Notes: generated by a model not told the origin, from the letters alone. A stretch of 34,464 bases of DNA from Rhodanobacter sp. (GCA_027450005.1 DAIDKO010000115.1:1-34464), one strand, 5' to 3'; shown: positions 21,912 to 31,740, counted from the stretch's first letter. Program-made: numbers and translations.

Positions 21912-22643
21912 TCAGTTCCTGCGCCAGTCGTCGGCGGCTTCGGCCTTGGCCTGCATGAGGTCGGCGTCGTCGCGGATCACGCGCGGCACGCCGACGCGCG
22001 GCACCACCGAGGTGACGGGTTCGTACACCACGCGCTTCTGCTCGGCGTCGTAGCGCACCTCGACGTTGCCGATCAGCGGGAAATCCTTGCGGAACGGATG
22101 CCCAACGAAGCCGTAGTCGGTGAGGATGCGGCGCAGGTCCGGGTGGCCGTCGTAGATGATGCCGTAGAGGTCGAACGACTCGCGCTCGAACCAGTTCACG
22201 CCCGGCCAGATATCGCAGACGGACGGCACCAGCGGCAGGCTGTCGTCCTCGCAGAACACGCGCAGGCGCAGGCGCTGGTTGTGCTCGATCGAGAGCAGGT
22301 GCATCACCGAGGCGAAACGGCGCGGACGGTGCACGTCGCGCGGACGGTCGGCCCAGTCGAAACGACCGACCGCCTCGCCTTCCACGCCGCGGGAGAAGCC
22401 GGTGCTGGTGACGTCAGTGGTATCCCACTCGGCCTGGCCGTAGCCGAGGTAGTCGACGCCGCACAGGTCGACCAGTTCGGTAAAGCGGAAGCCCGGCTCG
22501 TCGCGCAACGCGGTGGCCACGGCCAGCAGGTCGGCGGCGGCCAGTTCGGCAGTGGCTTCGTTGCGCACGACGCTGATCTTCAGCGTGTCGCCGAACCGCG
22601 CGGCAAGGCGCTCGGCCAGCGAGGTCTTTTGCGTGTCGGTCAT
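21912..22643 (-). CDS. nuoC: NADH-quinone oxidoreductase subunit C
   Basis: NuoC is the 30-kDa-type scaffold subunit of the peripheral arm. The 243-residue product starts [18 protein letters not shown]. It carries the family signature around [21 protein letters not shown] and the following [19 protein letters not shown]-terminal tail of about 45 residues ([20 protein letters not shown] and onward) is typical of proteobacterial NuoC. It is 10 bp after nuoB. Confidence 0.97.
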   Translation of the reverse strand: MTDTQKTSLAERLAARFGDTLKISVVRNEATAELAAADLLAVATALRDEPGFRFTELVDLCGVDYLGYGQAEWDTTDVTSTGFSRGVEGEAVGRFDWADRPRDVHRPRRFASVMHLLSIEHNQRLRLRVFCEDDSLPLVPSVCDIWPGVNWFERESFDLYGIIYDGHPDLRRILTDYGFVGHPFRKDFPLIGNVEVRYDAEQKRVVYEPVTSVVPRVGVPRVIRDDADLMQAKAEAADDWRRN

Positions 22644-22653
22644 GGGTCCTGCC

Positions 22654-23201
<548 letters not shown>

Positions 23202-23211
<10 letters not shown>

Positions 23212-23558
23212 TCCAGTGCTCCCTTCTTCCAGACGTAGGCGAAGCCGATCACCAGCAGCAGCAGGAACAGCGCCATCTCGATCAGCGCCGTGATGCCGAT
23301 CTGCTTGAACACCACCGCCCAGGGAAACAGGAAGGCGATTTCCAGATCGAAGATGATGAATAGGATGGCCAGCAGGTAATAACGCACGTCGAACCGTGCG
23401 CGGGCATCCTCGAAGGCCTCGAAGCCGCATTCGTACGGCGAAAGTTTTTCCGCATCGGGCCGGCGCTTGCCGGCCAGCATGCCGATCACCAGCAGGACGA
23501 CGCCCAGGCCGGCGGCCACGGCGATGAAGAGCAGTACAGGCCAATATTCGGCAATCAC
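23202..23558 (-). CDS. nuoA: NADH-quinone oxidoreductase subunit A
   Basis: NuoA is a three-helix membrane subunit at the quinone-site junction. From a GTG start at 23558 the product is 118 residues, the usual length. It begins (V)[20 protein letters not shown] and contains the conserved loop [19 protein letters not shown] and [22 protein letters not shown] is chosen because no ATG occurs at the right place; AGGT lies 6 bases upstream and GGAGG just beyond. An ATG further upstream would add about 29 unrelated residues. It is the first gene of the nuo operon. Confidence 0.93.
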
Positions 23559-23699
23559 GATGCAACCTACCTCCGCGCCATAAGGGCGCATCAGCGACCG
23601 TGGGGAAACGGTCCGGCAATGCGTTTCGGGCAACCACGCTCCCATCTGGCGACAACCACGCGGGCCCGACTCTCCACGATCAAAGTCGTGAACCGATGC

Positions 23700-23727
23700 A
23701 TTGTATCAGCGCATGCCGACACCACAA
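23700..23727 (-). promoter_or_regulatory. probable promoter of the nuo operon
   Basis: The minus strand has TTGTGG (23727-23722), 16 bp, then TACAAT (23705-23700) preceded by TGA, which makes an extended -10 (TGnTACAAT). It lies about 140 bp upstream of the nuoA GTG, leaving a sizeable leader that contains a small CACGA/TCGTG stem near 23675. It is the only convincing sigma-70-like signal in the 230-bp pilZ-nuoA spacer. Confidence 0.55.
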
Positions 23728-23788
23728 CAGCTTGACGTTTGCCAAATGCGCGAAAAAAGCGTCGATGCGTGCCAGCGCTGCCGGGCCG

Positions 23789-24148
23789 TCACATCGTATG
23801 GGTGGGCTTCTCGGAATTGAGCACGCCGGCGAGCATGTTCTCGATGCGCTGGCGCGCCACTTCCGCGTCGGGCGTGTCGTTGAAGTGGATGCCGATGCCC
23901 GCGGTACGGTTGCCCTGCGCCCCGGTGGGGCAGATCCACGCCACCTTGCCCACCACCGACAGACGCTCGCTCTCGTCGGCCAAGGTCACCAGCAGCACCA
24001 CTTCGTCGCCCAGCGAATAGATCTGCGCGGTTGGCGCGAACAGCCCGCCGTGGCGCAGGAACGGCATGTAGGCGTTGTACAGCGAAGCGGCGTCCTTGAT
24101 CTTCAGCGAGATGATGCCCTGGCGGGCGGCAGCGGCGATGGGATTCAT
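23789..24148 (-). CDS. pilZ: type IV pilus assembly protein PilZ
   Basis: PilZ is a small cytosolic protein needed for type IV pilus biogenesis and twitching; in Xanthomonas it bridges PilB and FimX. The 119-residue product starts MNPIAAAARQGIISLKIKD and contains YMPFLRHGGLFAPT, YSLGDEVVLLVTL and the ending NSEKPTHTM, matching Xanthomonas PilZ as I recall it. It lacks the RxxxR and (D/N)xSxxG c-di-GMP-binding motifs, as expected for this non-binding subfamily. A good AGGAG precedes the start. Its neighbourhood (tmk-holB-pilZ) is the usual one, except for the PIG-L gene inserted 75 bp upstream. Confidence 0.93.
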   Translation of the reverse strand: MNPIAAAARQGIISLKIKDAASLYNAYMPFLRHGGLFAPTAQIYSLGDEVVLLVTLADESERLSVVGKVAWICPTGAQGNRTAGIGIHFNDTPDAEVARQRIENMLAGVLNSEKPTHTM

Positions 24149-24223
24149 GCGGGCTCCTGGGCGACTCTCGGCTATCGATGCGACGCCGCCCATGCTAGCG
24201 AGCACGGCACGCCGCGCAAAGCC

Positions 24224-25165
24224 TCACAACGCGCACCAGCCCCAGTGATCGAAGATCCACGGCGACGGCCATGCCAGCGACAGGCGCGCGAAGCAGGCCC
24301 CAACCGCGGGTGTCGCCGGCCAGTCGAGCCGCCAGCCGCCCTGCCCGTCGCGCTGCAGTGGCGCATCGTGCCACGACCATTGCCGCGCCTCGCCGGAAAC
24401 GCAGGCCGCGGTCAGGCGCAGGCGCGGCCACAGCAACGGCGATGGCCGCCACGGCAGCGACCCGGCCACCGCCGAAGATGCCGGCCCGATCGGCGCGTGG
24501 CACTCGGGGCGGTTCGCCAGGCGACGGAACCGTTTGCCGCTCAGGGCCAACTGGGTGCGGTAGGCTGCGAGCGCCTCCTGCTTGACAGCCTGCCTGGCGG
24601 GCGAACCGGCGGACGCGGACTCCGGCCCGACATTGCCACGCCCATGGATCCTGTAGCAGAGCAAGTCCGGCTCCCGGCCGAGCCGCGCCAGCGCCATGCG
24701 CACCAGCACGTGCGCCGTGCCGTGATCGGGATGGCGATCGTCCAGTGCCGGCATGGCGACCAGGCTGGGCGCGAAGGCCGCCAGGGCTGCCGCGAGTTCG
24801 GCAAGCGCCCGCCGGTCCGGCTGCAGCAGGCAATCGACCATGCCCATGTCCGGCCAGCTCAGCGGTTGCAGCACGGAGGCCGGCATGCCCAGCCGGCGCA
24901 GCGCCTCCTCGCACTCGGCGCGACGGCGATGCCCCCAGCGCGCTCGCTCGACCGGCCCTACGGACCAGCGCCGCTCCAGCCAGCGCTGCGGCCAGGGATT
25001 GTTGTCGCCATCGGTAAGCAGTAGCGCATGCACCGAGCCCCCTGCATCGTGTACCCGCTGCATCAGCAAACCGTTGCAGAGGGTCTCGTCGTCGGGATGC
25101 GGCGCCACGACCAGCAGGCGGGTGTGCGCCGTGATGACCGGGAAAGCCGGCGCGCTCAGCGCCAT
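24224..25165 (-). CDS. PIG-L family deacetylase
   Basis: PIG-L/LmbE proteins are zinc-dependent deacetylases of N-acetylglucosamine-type substrates. The 313-residue product has the metal/catalytic motif APHPDDE (His23, Asp25, Asp26) and the second site RHPDHGTAH (His145, His148), so the active site looks intact. The N-terminal two-thirds is the Rossmann-like deacetylase fold. The last 80-90 residues are Trp- and Pro-rich (WSWHDAPLQRDG, SPWIFDHWGW) and unlike the core family. The start at 25165 overlaps the end of holB by 10 bp, implying coupling. No glycosyltransferase or mycothiol/bacillithiol gene is nearby, so the substrate is unknown. Confidence 0.88.
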   Translation of the reverse strand: MALSAPAFPVITAHTRLLVVAPHPDDETLCNGLLMQRVHDAGGSVHALLLTDGDNNPWPQRWLERRWSVGPVERARWGHRRRAECEEALRRLGMPASVLQPLSWPDMGMVDCLLQPDRRALAELAAALAAFAPSLVAMPALDDRHPDHGTAHVLVRMALARLGREPDLLCYRIHGRGNVGPESASAGSPARQAVKQEALAAYRTQLALSGKRFRRLANRPECHAPIGPASSAVAGSLPWRPSPLLWPRLRLTAACVSGEARQWSWHDAPLQRDGQGGWRLDWPATPAVGACFARLSLAWPSPWIFDHWGWCAL

Positions 25166-26091
25166 TGCGCCAACAGTTCCAGCAGCAGCAGGTCGCCGCG
25201 CAAGGGACCACGCAAGGCGTCGCGGGTGCGGTTGGCGGCGTCGTACCACCTTGCCAGCGCCTCGCCGTCCAGGTTGCTGGCCAGCGGCGCCGCGGCCTGC
25301 ATGGCCTGGGCGCGCCGCTCGTCGGCCGCGGCCTGCGCCGCGAACCACAGGCGCTGGGCGGCCTCGTCGTCCAGCCAGCGGCGCGACATTTCCGTGACCT
25401 GGCCGCGACCGGCCGCCAGGGCGGCCAGGTCGCGCCGTACCTCGATGCGACGTTCCAGCGCACCCTGCTGCGCCCATGCCAGCGCCAGGCCCGGGTTGCC
25501 GAGCGCCGCCTCCAGCGCCTGCTGCGGCTGCGCCACGCCCTGCCCCTTCAACCAGGCCTGCGCTTCCGCAGCCGGCGGCAGGCTGAACTCGATGCGCTGA
25601 CAGCGGCTGCGTATCGTCTGCGTCAAGCGCCATGGCGCGTCGGCCAGCAGGATCAGCATGGTGCGCGCTGCCGGCTCCTCCAGCGTCTTCAGCAAGGCAT
25701 TCGCCGCCGCCGCATTCATCGCGTCGGCCGGATCCACCAGCGCCACCTGCCAGCCGCCGAACTGGCTGCTCATCGCCAGCCGCGCGGACAAATCACGGAT
25801 CTGCTCCACCACGATCTCGCTGCGCGGCGTGCCGTCCTTGCGCAGGCCGAGGCCAAGCATGACCACGTCGGGATGCGTGCCCGCGTCGAGCAGCCGGCAG
25901 CTGCGGCATTGCTCGCAGGCTTCGCCCTCCTGTGCTCGCTCGCACAGCAGGCCGAGCACGAAGCGCTGCACGAAGACGCGCTTGCCCAGCCCGGCCGGAC
26001 CGCACAGCAGCAGTGCATGCGGCAGAGCATCGCGCTGCCGGCGTGCCTGCAGGCGCGCCCAGTTAGCGGCATGCCAGGGCATCGCGTTCAT
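25156..26091 (-). CDS. holB: DNA polymerase III subunit delta'
   Basis: Delta' is a clamp-loader subunit that, with delta and gamma/tau, opens the beta clamp. The 311-residue product starts MNAMPWHAANWARLQ. It has an AAA+ fold with a Walker-A-like GPAGLGKR, a zinc module (CERAQEGEACEQCRSC) and the characteristic AGTHPDVV. Also present are MNAAAANALLKTLEEP and the sensor-1-like SRCQRIEF. The Walker A ends GKR rather than GKT/S, in keeping with delta' not hydrolysing ATP. The start overlaps the tmk stop (ATGA); a Met three codons later is possible. Confidence 0.94.
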   Translation of the reverse strand: MNAMPWHAANWARLQARRQRDALPHALLLCGPAGLGKRVFVQRFVLGLLCERAQEGEACEQCRSCRLLDAGTHPDVVMLGLGLRKDGTPRSEIVVEQIRDLSARLAMSSQFGGWQVALVDPADAMNAAAANALLKTLEEPAARTMLILLADAPWRLTQTIRSRCQRIEFSLPPAAEAQAWLKGQGVAQPQQALEAALGNPGLALAWAQQGALERRIEVRRDLAALAAGRGQVTEMSRRWLDDEAAQRLWFAAQAAADERRAQAMQAAAPLASNLDGEALARWYDAANRTRDALRGPLRGDLLLLELLAQWR

Positions 26092-26723
26092 GCCATCGTC
26101 CCGAGCAGGGGAGCCACCGCGGTGATCGCGTCGCGCAGCACCGCCTCGGGCGATTGGCCGGCGTCGATCACGCGGAAGCGTTGGGGTTCGGCCGCAGCGC
26201 GCGCGCGGTACACGGCGCGCACGCGCTCGAAAAAGCCGTCGGATTCGACTTCGATGCGATCGGCCTTGCCGCGCCCGGCGGCGCGTGCGCGACCATCGGC
26301 CACGGGCAGATCGAGCAGCAGGGTGAGGTCGGCCTTCAGTCCGGCGCAGGCCCATTGCTCCAGCGCGGCGATGCGTTCGACCGGCTGGCCGCGCCCACCG
26401 CCCTGGTAGGCGTAGCTGGCATCCACGTAGCGGTCGCACAGTACCCAGCGCCCCGCGGCCAGGGCTGGCTGCAGCACTTCGCGCACCAACTGTGCCCGTG
26501 AGGCGAACATCAGCAGCAGCTCGCTCTCCGCGCACATCGTGCGCTCCGCAGGATCGAGCAGGATGGCGCGCGTCGACTCTCCCAGCGCGGTGCCCCCGGG
26601 TTCGCGCGTCAGCAACAGGTCGATGCCACGGCCTTCGAAGTAGGCACGCAGGCCCGCCAGCAAGGTGCTTTTGCCCGCGCCCTCACCACCTTCCAGCGTG
26701 ATGAAGCGGCCCGCTTCACTCAT
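26088..26723 (-). CDS. tmk: thymidylate kinase
   Basis: Tmk phosphorylates dTMP to dTDP using ATP, feeding dTTP synthesis. The 211-residue product has the P-loop LEGGEGAGKST (about 10-20), the dTMP-binding TREPGGT, the CDRYVDASYAYQGGGRG segment with the conserved DRY, and a LID region around AGRGKADRIE. It overlaps mltG by 8 bp upstream and holB by 4 bp downstream, so translation is probably coupled through the cluster. Confidence 0.97.
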   Translation of the reverse strand: MSEAGRFITLEGGEGAGKSTLLAGLRAYFEGRGIDLLLTREPGGTALGESTRAILLDPAERTMCAESELLLMFASRAQLVREVLQPALAAGRWVLCDRYVDASYAYQGGGRGQPVERIAALEQWACAGLKADLTLLLDLPVADGRARAAGRGKADRIEVESDGFFERVRAVYRARAAAEPQRFRVIDAGQSPEAVLRDAITAVAPLLGTMA

Positions 26724-27741
26724 GGCCGCAACGCTTCAGCTGGTAGCAGGCCACATTGCGGTTCTGCTCGGCCAGGGTGTCGGCAAACACGTGCGTGCCG
26801 TCGCCGCGCGCCACGAAGTACAGGGCGGTGCCGGGCTCCGGATGCAGCGCCGCCATGATCGCCGGCTTGCCCGGCATCGCGATCGGCGTGGGCGGCAGGC
26901 CCGGACGGGTGTAGGTGTTGTACGGCGTGTCGGTGGTGAGGTCGGCCTTGTGAATCTTGCCCTGGTAGCGGTCGCCCATGCCGTAGATCACGCTGGGATC
27001 GGTCTGCAGCAGCATGTGGTCCTCGAGGCGGCGCACGAATACCCCGGCAATCTTCGCCCGCTCGTCGGCGCGGCCGGTTTCCTTTTCCACGATGGAGGCG
27101 AGGATCAGCGCATCGTAAGGCGTGGCCAGCGGCAGGCCCTTGTCGCGGCCGGGCCACAGCTCGTCCAGGGTGCTGGTCATCGCCGCGTGGGCGCGCCTGA
27201 GGATGTCGAGGTCGCTGTCGCCCTTCACGTAGGCGTAGGTCTCGGGCAGGAAGCGGCCTTCCGGCTGCTCGCCCGGCGCGCCGATCCTGCGCATGATCGT
27301 GGCATCGTCGAGGCCGACGGTGTCGTGCTTGAGCTTGTCCTCCTTGGCCAGCGCCGCCAGCACCTCGCGGAAGGTCCAGCCATCGACGATGGTGAAGTCC
27401 CTTTGCAGCACTTTGCCCGCCGCCATGTTGGCCAGCAGCTGGCGCGGCGTGATGCCGACCGGCGTGGCGTATTCGCCGGCATGCATGGCGCCGACCACGT
27501 GCATCTGCATCGCCAGCAGGCGCCAGTACAGCGGCGAGGCGCTGCTCAACCCTTCGGCGCGCAGCTGCTTGACGATCTCCTTGAAACTGCTGCCGCGACC
27601 GATGTCGATGCTCCTGCCCTGCGCGGAGACATGCAGCGGCGCGGTACCGAAGCGGCTGAAGTCGCGCCAGCCCCAGACCGCGCAGCCGACCGCCGCGATC
27701 AGCAACGCGAGGATGATGTTGCGCCAGCTTCTGCCTTTCAT
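26716..27741 (-). CDS. mltG: endolytic murein transglycosylase MltG
   Basis: MltG (YceG) is an inner-membrane endolytic lytic transglycosylase thought to cut nascent peptidoglycan strands and end their growth. The 341-residue product has an N-terminal anchor helix (about residues 8-25), a LysM-like region around residues 48-110 (GSSFKEIVKQLRAEGL, GITPRQLLANMAAGK) and the catalytic YceG domain. That domain includes RFLPETYAY, ILASIVEKETG with catalytic Glu219, LLQTDPSVIYG and NTYTRPGLPPTPIAMPG. It lies 2 bp after pabC and overlaps tmk. Confidence 0.96.
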   Translation of the reverse strand: MKGRSWRNIILALLIAAVGCAVWGWRDFSRFGTAPLHVSAQGRSIDIGRGSSFKEIVKQLRAEGLSSASPLYWRLLAMQMHVVGAMHAGEYATPVGITPRQLLANMAAGKVLQRDFTIVDGWTFREVLAALAKEDKLKHDTVGLDDATIMRRIGAPGEQPEGRFLPETYAYVKGDSDLDILRRAHAAMTSTLDELWPGRDKGLPLATPYDALILASIVEKETGRADERAKIAGVFVRRLEDHMLLQTDPSVIYGMGDRYQGKIHKADLTTDTPYNTYTRPGLPPTPIAMPGKPAIMAALHPEPGTALYFVARGDGTHVFADTLAEQNRNVACYQLKRCGHE

Positions 27742-27743
27742 GC

Positions 27744-28553
27744 CTACTCCACAGCGAAACCCAGCCCGCGCCAATGCGCCTTCATCGCACGGGTTACCGG
27801 ACCGGGGGCGAACACCGTATCGCCCACGGCCTGAACGGGCAGGATGCCGCGAACACTGGAACTTAGGAAGAGTTCGCTGGCGGCGAGGCACTCGGCCAGC
27901 GGCAGGTCGCGCACCTGCACGTCAGGCAACACGTCCAGCAATTCGGCGCGCAGTACGCCGGCCACGCCGCAACGATCGACGCGCGGAGTCACCGGCACGC
28001 CGCCGATCACCGCAAACAGGTTGGCCGCGGTGGCCGAGATCGCGTTGCCGCGCAGGTCGCACAGCAACCCCTCGGCGATCGCCGGATCGCTCCACTCGGC
28101 GCGCGCCAGCACCTGTTCCAGCCGGTTGAGGTGCTTGATGCCGGCGAGCAGGGGCTGCTCGGCGAGGCGCGTTTCGCACAGGTGCAGGCGCACGCCGTCG
28201 CGGCATGCCGCCACGCCTGTCGCCGGCATCGGAAACGCCGCCACGATGCGGGTGACGCATGGCGCCTCGGGCATCGCATAGCCACGCTGGCCCACCCCAC
28301 GGGTGAGCGTGATGCGCAGCACGGCACTTGCCATATGCTGCGTCGCCGACTGCGCCTCGCGCCACAGCAGCGCGCAATCCGGCACTGGCAGGCGCAACCG
28401 CCCGCAACCCTGCGCCAGCCGCTGTATGTGGCGCGGCCACAACGGCGCCACGCCGTCCACGAAGCGGATCGTCTCGAACAGACCGTCGCCGTACAGCAAG
28501 CCGCGATCCAGCGCGGAAACGCTCTCCCGCACCCGGCCGTCGACCAGCATCAT
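27744..28553 (-). CDS. pabC: aminodeoxychorismate lyase
   Basis: PabC is a PLP enzyme that releases pyruvate from 4-amino-4-deoxychorismate to give p-aminobenzoate for folate. The 269-residue fold-type IV protein has RGLLYGDGLFETIR near the N terminus, the PLP lysine in LAGIKHLNRLEQVLAR (Lys140), and SATAANLFAVIGG with the C-terminal phosphate-binding region. Two Met codons stand in tandem at the start and overlap the pabB stop. Its place after pabB supports assignment as PabC rather than a branched-chain or D-amino-acid aminotransferase of the same fold. Confidence 0.92.
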   Translation of the reverse strand: MMLVDGRVRESVSALDRGLLYGDGLFETIRFVDGVAPLWPRHIQRLAQGCGRLRLPVPDCALLWREAQSATQHMASAVLRITLTRGVGQRGYAMPEAPCVTRIVAAFPMPATGVAACRDGVRLHLCETRLAEQPLLAGIKHLNRLEQVLARAEWSDPAIAEGLLCDLRGNAISATAANLFAVIGGVPVTPRVDRCGVAGVLRAELLDVLPDVQVRDLPLAECLAASELFLSSSVRGILPVQAVGDTVFAPGPVTRAMKAHWRGLGFAVE

Positions 28554-29902
28554 GCGTCCGCCGCTCCCAGCGCGCGCAGCAGGCCGCGGGCCTTGGCGCG
28601 GGTTTCGTCGAGCTCCCTGTCCGCCACCGAGTCGGCCACGATGCCGGCGCCTGCACGCAGGCTTACCGTGTCGCCGGCCAGCGTGAGCGTGCGGATCAGG
28701 ATGTTGAGGTCGAGGTCACCATTGACGCCGAGATAGCCCAGCGCACCGGTGTAGGCGCCGCGCGGGGCGTCCTCGAGCGCGGCGATGATCTCCATGCAGC
28801 GCACCTTGGGGCAGCCGGTGATGGTGCCGCCAGGGAACACCGCGGCGATCGCCTGCCCCGGTGTCACGCCTTCGCGCAGGCGTCCGCGCACGTTGGAGAC
28901 GATGTGGTGCACGTGGGCGTAGCTCTCCACCGTCATCAGCTCGTCCACCTCGACCGTGCCCGGCACGCAGACGCGGCCGAGATCGTTGCGTTCGAGATCG
29001 ATCAGCATCACGTGCTCGGCGCGCTCCTTGGGATGCGCGGCGAGTTCGCGGATGCGCGCACCGTCATCGTCGCCGTCCGTGCGCGGCCGGGTGCCGGCGA
29101 TGGGGCGCGTCTGCGCAAGGCCCCCGCGCACCTCCACCAGCCGCTCGGGCGAGGAACTGGCGATCGCCCAGCCGGGCTGCTGCAGCAGCCCGGCAAACGG
29201 CGCGGGATTGGCGCGGCGCAGGGCGGCATGCAGTGCCGCCGGCGTGGGTGGCTCGGCGTAATGCGCGCGCCAAGCGCGCGACAGGTTCACCTGGAAAATG
29301 TCGCCCGCCTGCAGGTGGTCGTGGATGCGTGCCACGCCGTCAAGGAAGTGCGACGGCTCGTCCTCGACCAGTTGCACGGGCGACGGCAGGGCGGGAAGCG
29401 ACAGCGTCGCTGCGAGGTCGGCCTGCAGCGCGTCGAGCAGGTGTTCGCTGCCCGCCTCGGCCACCAGCACGGTGCAATCGCGCGCGTGGTCCACGATCGC
29501 GGCGACCGGGCAGCGCAGGGCCAACGCCGTCGGCAGCGCGGCATCGGCGCGCAGCCGCAGCCTCGGCTCGATCTCGCCGGCCAGCTCGTAGCACAGCAAC
29601 AGCGCCCAGCCGCCGTGGAACGGCAGGCCGTCGTCCTCGCGCGGCCGGCGTCCGGCCTGCCACGCGGCATCCAGCGCGTCGAGAAAGCGCGCACCGACGA
29701 CGTCGCCGGCGCCGTTGCGCACAAGGCCGTCCGCAGCGAGCGCCAGGCTGTCCTGCGGAAACGCGAACAGGATGTCGAAGCGCGCCTGCGGCGTGCCGTG
29801 CAGGACGCTTTCGAGCAGGCAGGGATAGCGCTGCGGAGAAGCAGCGGCCGGCGCGAGCAGATCGCGCCGGCCGCCGAGGATGCGACGATGGCAGGCCGTC
29901 AC
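28550..29902 (-). CDS. pabB: aminodeoxychorismate synthase component I
   Basis: PabB converts chorismate to 4-amino-4-deoxychorismate with ammonia from PabA. From a GTG that overlaps the fabF stop (GTGA) the product is 450 residues. It has the chorismate-binding fold: an N-terminal region to about residue 175, then [40 protein letters not shown] (about 266-274), [26 protein letters not shown] and [18 protein letters not shown]. Odd point: the PIxG motif has Ala269 where E. coli PabB has its nucleophilic Lys, a TrpE-like state. The neighbouring pabC still favours PabB. The GTG start is an inference, since no ATG is suitably placed. Confidence 0.88.
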   Translation of the reverse strand: MTACHRRILGGRRDLLAPAAASPQRYPCLLESVLHGTPQARFDILFAFPQDSLALAADGLVRNGAGDVVGARFLDALDAAWQAGRRPREDDGLPFHGGWALLLCYELAGEIEPRLRLRADAALPTALALRCPVAAIVDHARDCTVLVAEAGSEHLLDALQADLAATLSLPALPSPVQLVEDEPSHFLDGVARIHDHLQAGDIFQVNLSRAWRAHYAEPPTPAALHAALRRANPAPFAGLLQQPGWAIASSSPERLVEVRGGLAQTRPIAGTRPRTDGDDDGARIRELAAHPKERAEHVMLIDLERNDLGRVCVPGTVEVDELMTVESYAHVHHIVSNVRGRLREGVTPGQAIAAVFPGGTITGCPKVRCMEIIAALEDAPRGAYTGALGYLGVNGDLDLNILIRTLTLAGDTVSLRAGAGIVADSVADRELDETRAKARGLLRALGAADA

Positions 29903-31137
29903 ACGCGGCGGAACGCCAGCGTGCCGTTGGTACCGCCAAAGCCGAACGAATTGGAGAGCGCCACCTCCAGCTTCGCTTCGCGCGCGACGTGCGGCACGAA
30001 GTCTAGGTCGCAGCCCTCGCCCGGCTCGTCCAGGTTGATGGTCGGCGGCAGCACCTGGTCGCGCAGCGCGAGGATGGTGAAGATCGCTTCCACCCCGCCC
30101 GCCGCGCCGAGCAGGTGGCCGGTCACCGACTTGGTCGAGCTCATCGCCAGCTGGTAGGCGTGGTCGCCGAACACGCGCTTGGCCGCCAGCACCTCGCCAA
30201 GGTCGCCCAGCGGCGTCGAGGTGCCGTGTGCGTTGACGTACTGCACGTCGGCCGGGTTGAGGCCGGCATCCTTCAGCGCGCTGTCCATGCAACGGGCCGC
30301 ACCTTCGCCGCCTTCGCTGGGCGCGGTGATGTGGAAGGCGTCGCCGCTCATGCCGAAGCCCACGAGCTCCGCGTAGATGCGCGCGCCGCGCGCCTTGGCG
30401 TGTTGGTATTCCTCCAGCACCAGCACGCCGGCGCCGTCGGACAGCACGAATCCGTCGCGATCCTTGTCCCACGGCCGGCTGGCCCGGGCCGGCTCGTCGT
30501 TGCGGGTGGACATCGCCTTGGCCGAGCAGAAGCCCGCCATCGCCGTGCCGGTCGTGGCGAACTCGGCGCCGCCGGCGATCATCACGTCGGCGTCGCCGTA
30601 CTGGATCATGCGCGCGGCCAGGCCGATGTTGTGCGTGCCGGTGGTGCAGGCGGTGACGCAGGCGATGTTCGGGCCCTTCAGGCCGTACATGATCGACAGG
30701 TGGCCGGACACCATGTTGATGATCGAACTGGGCACGAAGAACGGCGACACGCGGCGCGGGCCCTTCTCGTGCAGTTCGATCGAGGTGTGCTCGATGGTGT
30801 GCAGGCCGCCGATGCCGGCCGCCACCGCCACGCCGATGCGCGGCGCGTTGGCCTCGGTCACTTCCAGCCCGGAATCCTTCAGCGCCTGTGTGCCCGCGGC
30901 GATGCCGTAGTGGATGAAGGGATCCATCTTCTTGATCTCTTTCGGCGCGATCCACTGCGCCGCGTCGAAATCCTTCACCTGGCCGGCGATGCGCGTGGCG
31001 TAAGTGGACGCATCGAAATGGGTCACCGGACCGATGCCGCTGGCGCCCTTGAGGATGTTGCCCCAGGCCGTGGGCAGGTCGTTGCCGACCGGCGAGATGA
31101 TGCCCATGCCGGTCACTACCACGCGTCGCTTGCTCAT
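29899..31137 (-). CDS. fabF: beta-ketoacyl-ACP synthase II
   Basis: FabF condenses malonyl-ACP with acyl-ACP to elongate fatty acids, notably C16:1 to C18:1. The 412-residue thiolase-fold product starts [20 protein letters not shown]. The catalytic triad is visible: Cys164 in [11 protein letters not shown], His in [11 protein letters not shown] and His in [16 protein letters not shown]. The [15 protein letters not shown]-terminal glycine-rich motif is also present. AAGGA stands 7 bp before the start. It follows acpP after a spacer holding a terminator, and its stop overlaps the pabB GTG. Confidence 0.97.
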   Translation of the reverse strand: MSKRRVVVTGMGIISPVGNDLPTAWGNILKGASGIGPVTHFDASTYATRIAGQVKDFDAAQWIAPKEIKKMDPFIHYGIAAGTQALKDSGLEVTEANAPRIGVAVAAGIGGLHTIEHTSIELHEKGPRRVSPFFVPSSIINMVSGHLSIMYGLKGPNIACVTACTTGTHNIGLAARMIQYGDADVMIAGGAEFATTGTAMAGFCSAKAMSTRNDEPARASRPWDKDRDGFVLSDGAGVLVLEEYQHAKARGARIYAELVGFGMSGDAFHITAPSEGGEGAARCMDSALKDAGLNPADVQYVNAHGTSTPLGDLGEVLAAKRVFGDHAYQLAMSSTKSVTGHLLGAAGGVEAIFTILALRDQVLPPTINLDEPGEGCDLDFVPHVAREAKLEVALSNSFGFGGTNGTLAFRRV

Positions 31138-31244
31138 GCTGTTTTCCTTCGTGTTGCGGGGAACCAGCCTGCGGCCGCCTCCCGTCATTCGCGGATGCCC
31201 GTGGCCATGGCGCACCATACGGGATCGGACGTTACAAGTTGCAG

Positions 31245-31272
31245 AAACGAAAACTGCGCCGTGTCGGCGCAG
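31245..31272 (-). terminator. intrinsic terminator downstream of acpP
   Basis: The minus strand reads CTGCGCC, a 5-nt loop, GGCGCAG (31272-31254), then TTTTCGTTT. It lies 56 bp after the acpP stop and 107 bp before fabF. Such a terminator would keep the abundant acpP mRNA short and allow lower readthrough into fabF. No strong separate fabF promoter is evident. Confidence 0.72.
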
Positions 31273-31327
31273 CTTCCGGTACCGCTTGCGAAGCAGTGGC
31301 GCATGGCGCCCGGCTGCCCCGGCTCGA

Positions 31328-31567
31328 TCAGTCCTTGGAGTGGGCCTTGATGTAGTCCACGGCCTGCTGCACGGTGGTGATCTTCTCGGCGTCCTCGTCC
31401 GGAATCTCGGTCTCGAACTCTTCTTCCAGCGCCATCACCAGCTCGACGGTGTCGAGCGAGTCGGCGCCCAGGTCGTCCACGAACGAAGCATTCGCCGTGA
31501 CTTCATCTTCCTTGACGCCCAACTGTTCGACGACGATCTTCTTGACGCGCTCTTCGATGGTGCTCAT
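31328..31567 (-). CDS. acpP: acyl carrier protein
   Basis: ACP carries growing acyl chains on a 4'-phosphopantetheine arm attached to serine. The 79-residue acidic product starts [19 protein letters not shown]. It has the modification site [19 protein letters not shown] with Ser37 and ends [15 protein letters not shown] lies 7 bases before the start. It stands between fabG and fabF, the standard fab order, with its own likely promoter upstream and a terminator downstream. Confidence 0.98.
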   Translation of the reverse strand: MSTIEERVKKIVVEQLGVKEDEVTANASFVDDLGADSLDTVELVMALEEEFETEIPDEDAEKITTVQQAVDYIKAHSKD

Positions 31568-31625
31568 TGCAAATCTCCCACGGGGAATGTGTTGTACGCC
31601 GGACTGCGACCGGCAAGACCGGCGG

Positions 31626-31654
31626 ATTGTAGTGGCTAAGCGGCGAGGCCGCCA
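31626..31654 (-). promoter_or_regulatory. candidate acpP promoter
   Basis: A good -10, TACAAT (31631-31626), lies about 58 bp upstream of the acpP start. The hexamer 17 bp further up is TGGCGG, a poor -35. The GTGGC and GCCAC between them form a possible stem. The 173-bp fabG-acpP spacer otherwise shows no gene. Moderate to low support. Confidence 0.35.
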
Positions 31655-31740
31655 CGCGTTCCGTCGACTGGGCCAAAAAAGCGATTGTCGCCGAAAATCC
31701 GACCATGCGCGACAGTTTGGGCGGGCGTTTGAAACTGCCG

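Noticed and set aside
23740-23790. Possible pilZ terminator at the T6 run near 23753-23758
   Set aside because: The flanking bases form only a 3-bp stem with a long loop; not a convincing intrinsic terminator.
25793-26005. Short minus-strand frames inside holB
   Set aside because: Out-of-frame shadows of holB with no ribosome site or similarity.
31660-31720. Possible fabG terminator before the T6 run near 31675
   Set aside because: The TGTCG/CGACA stem is five pairs with a loop of about 19 nt and the T run is displaced by several bases; too weak to call.
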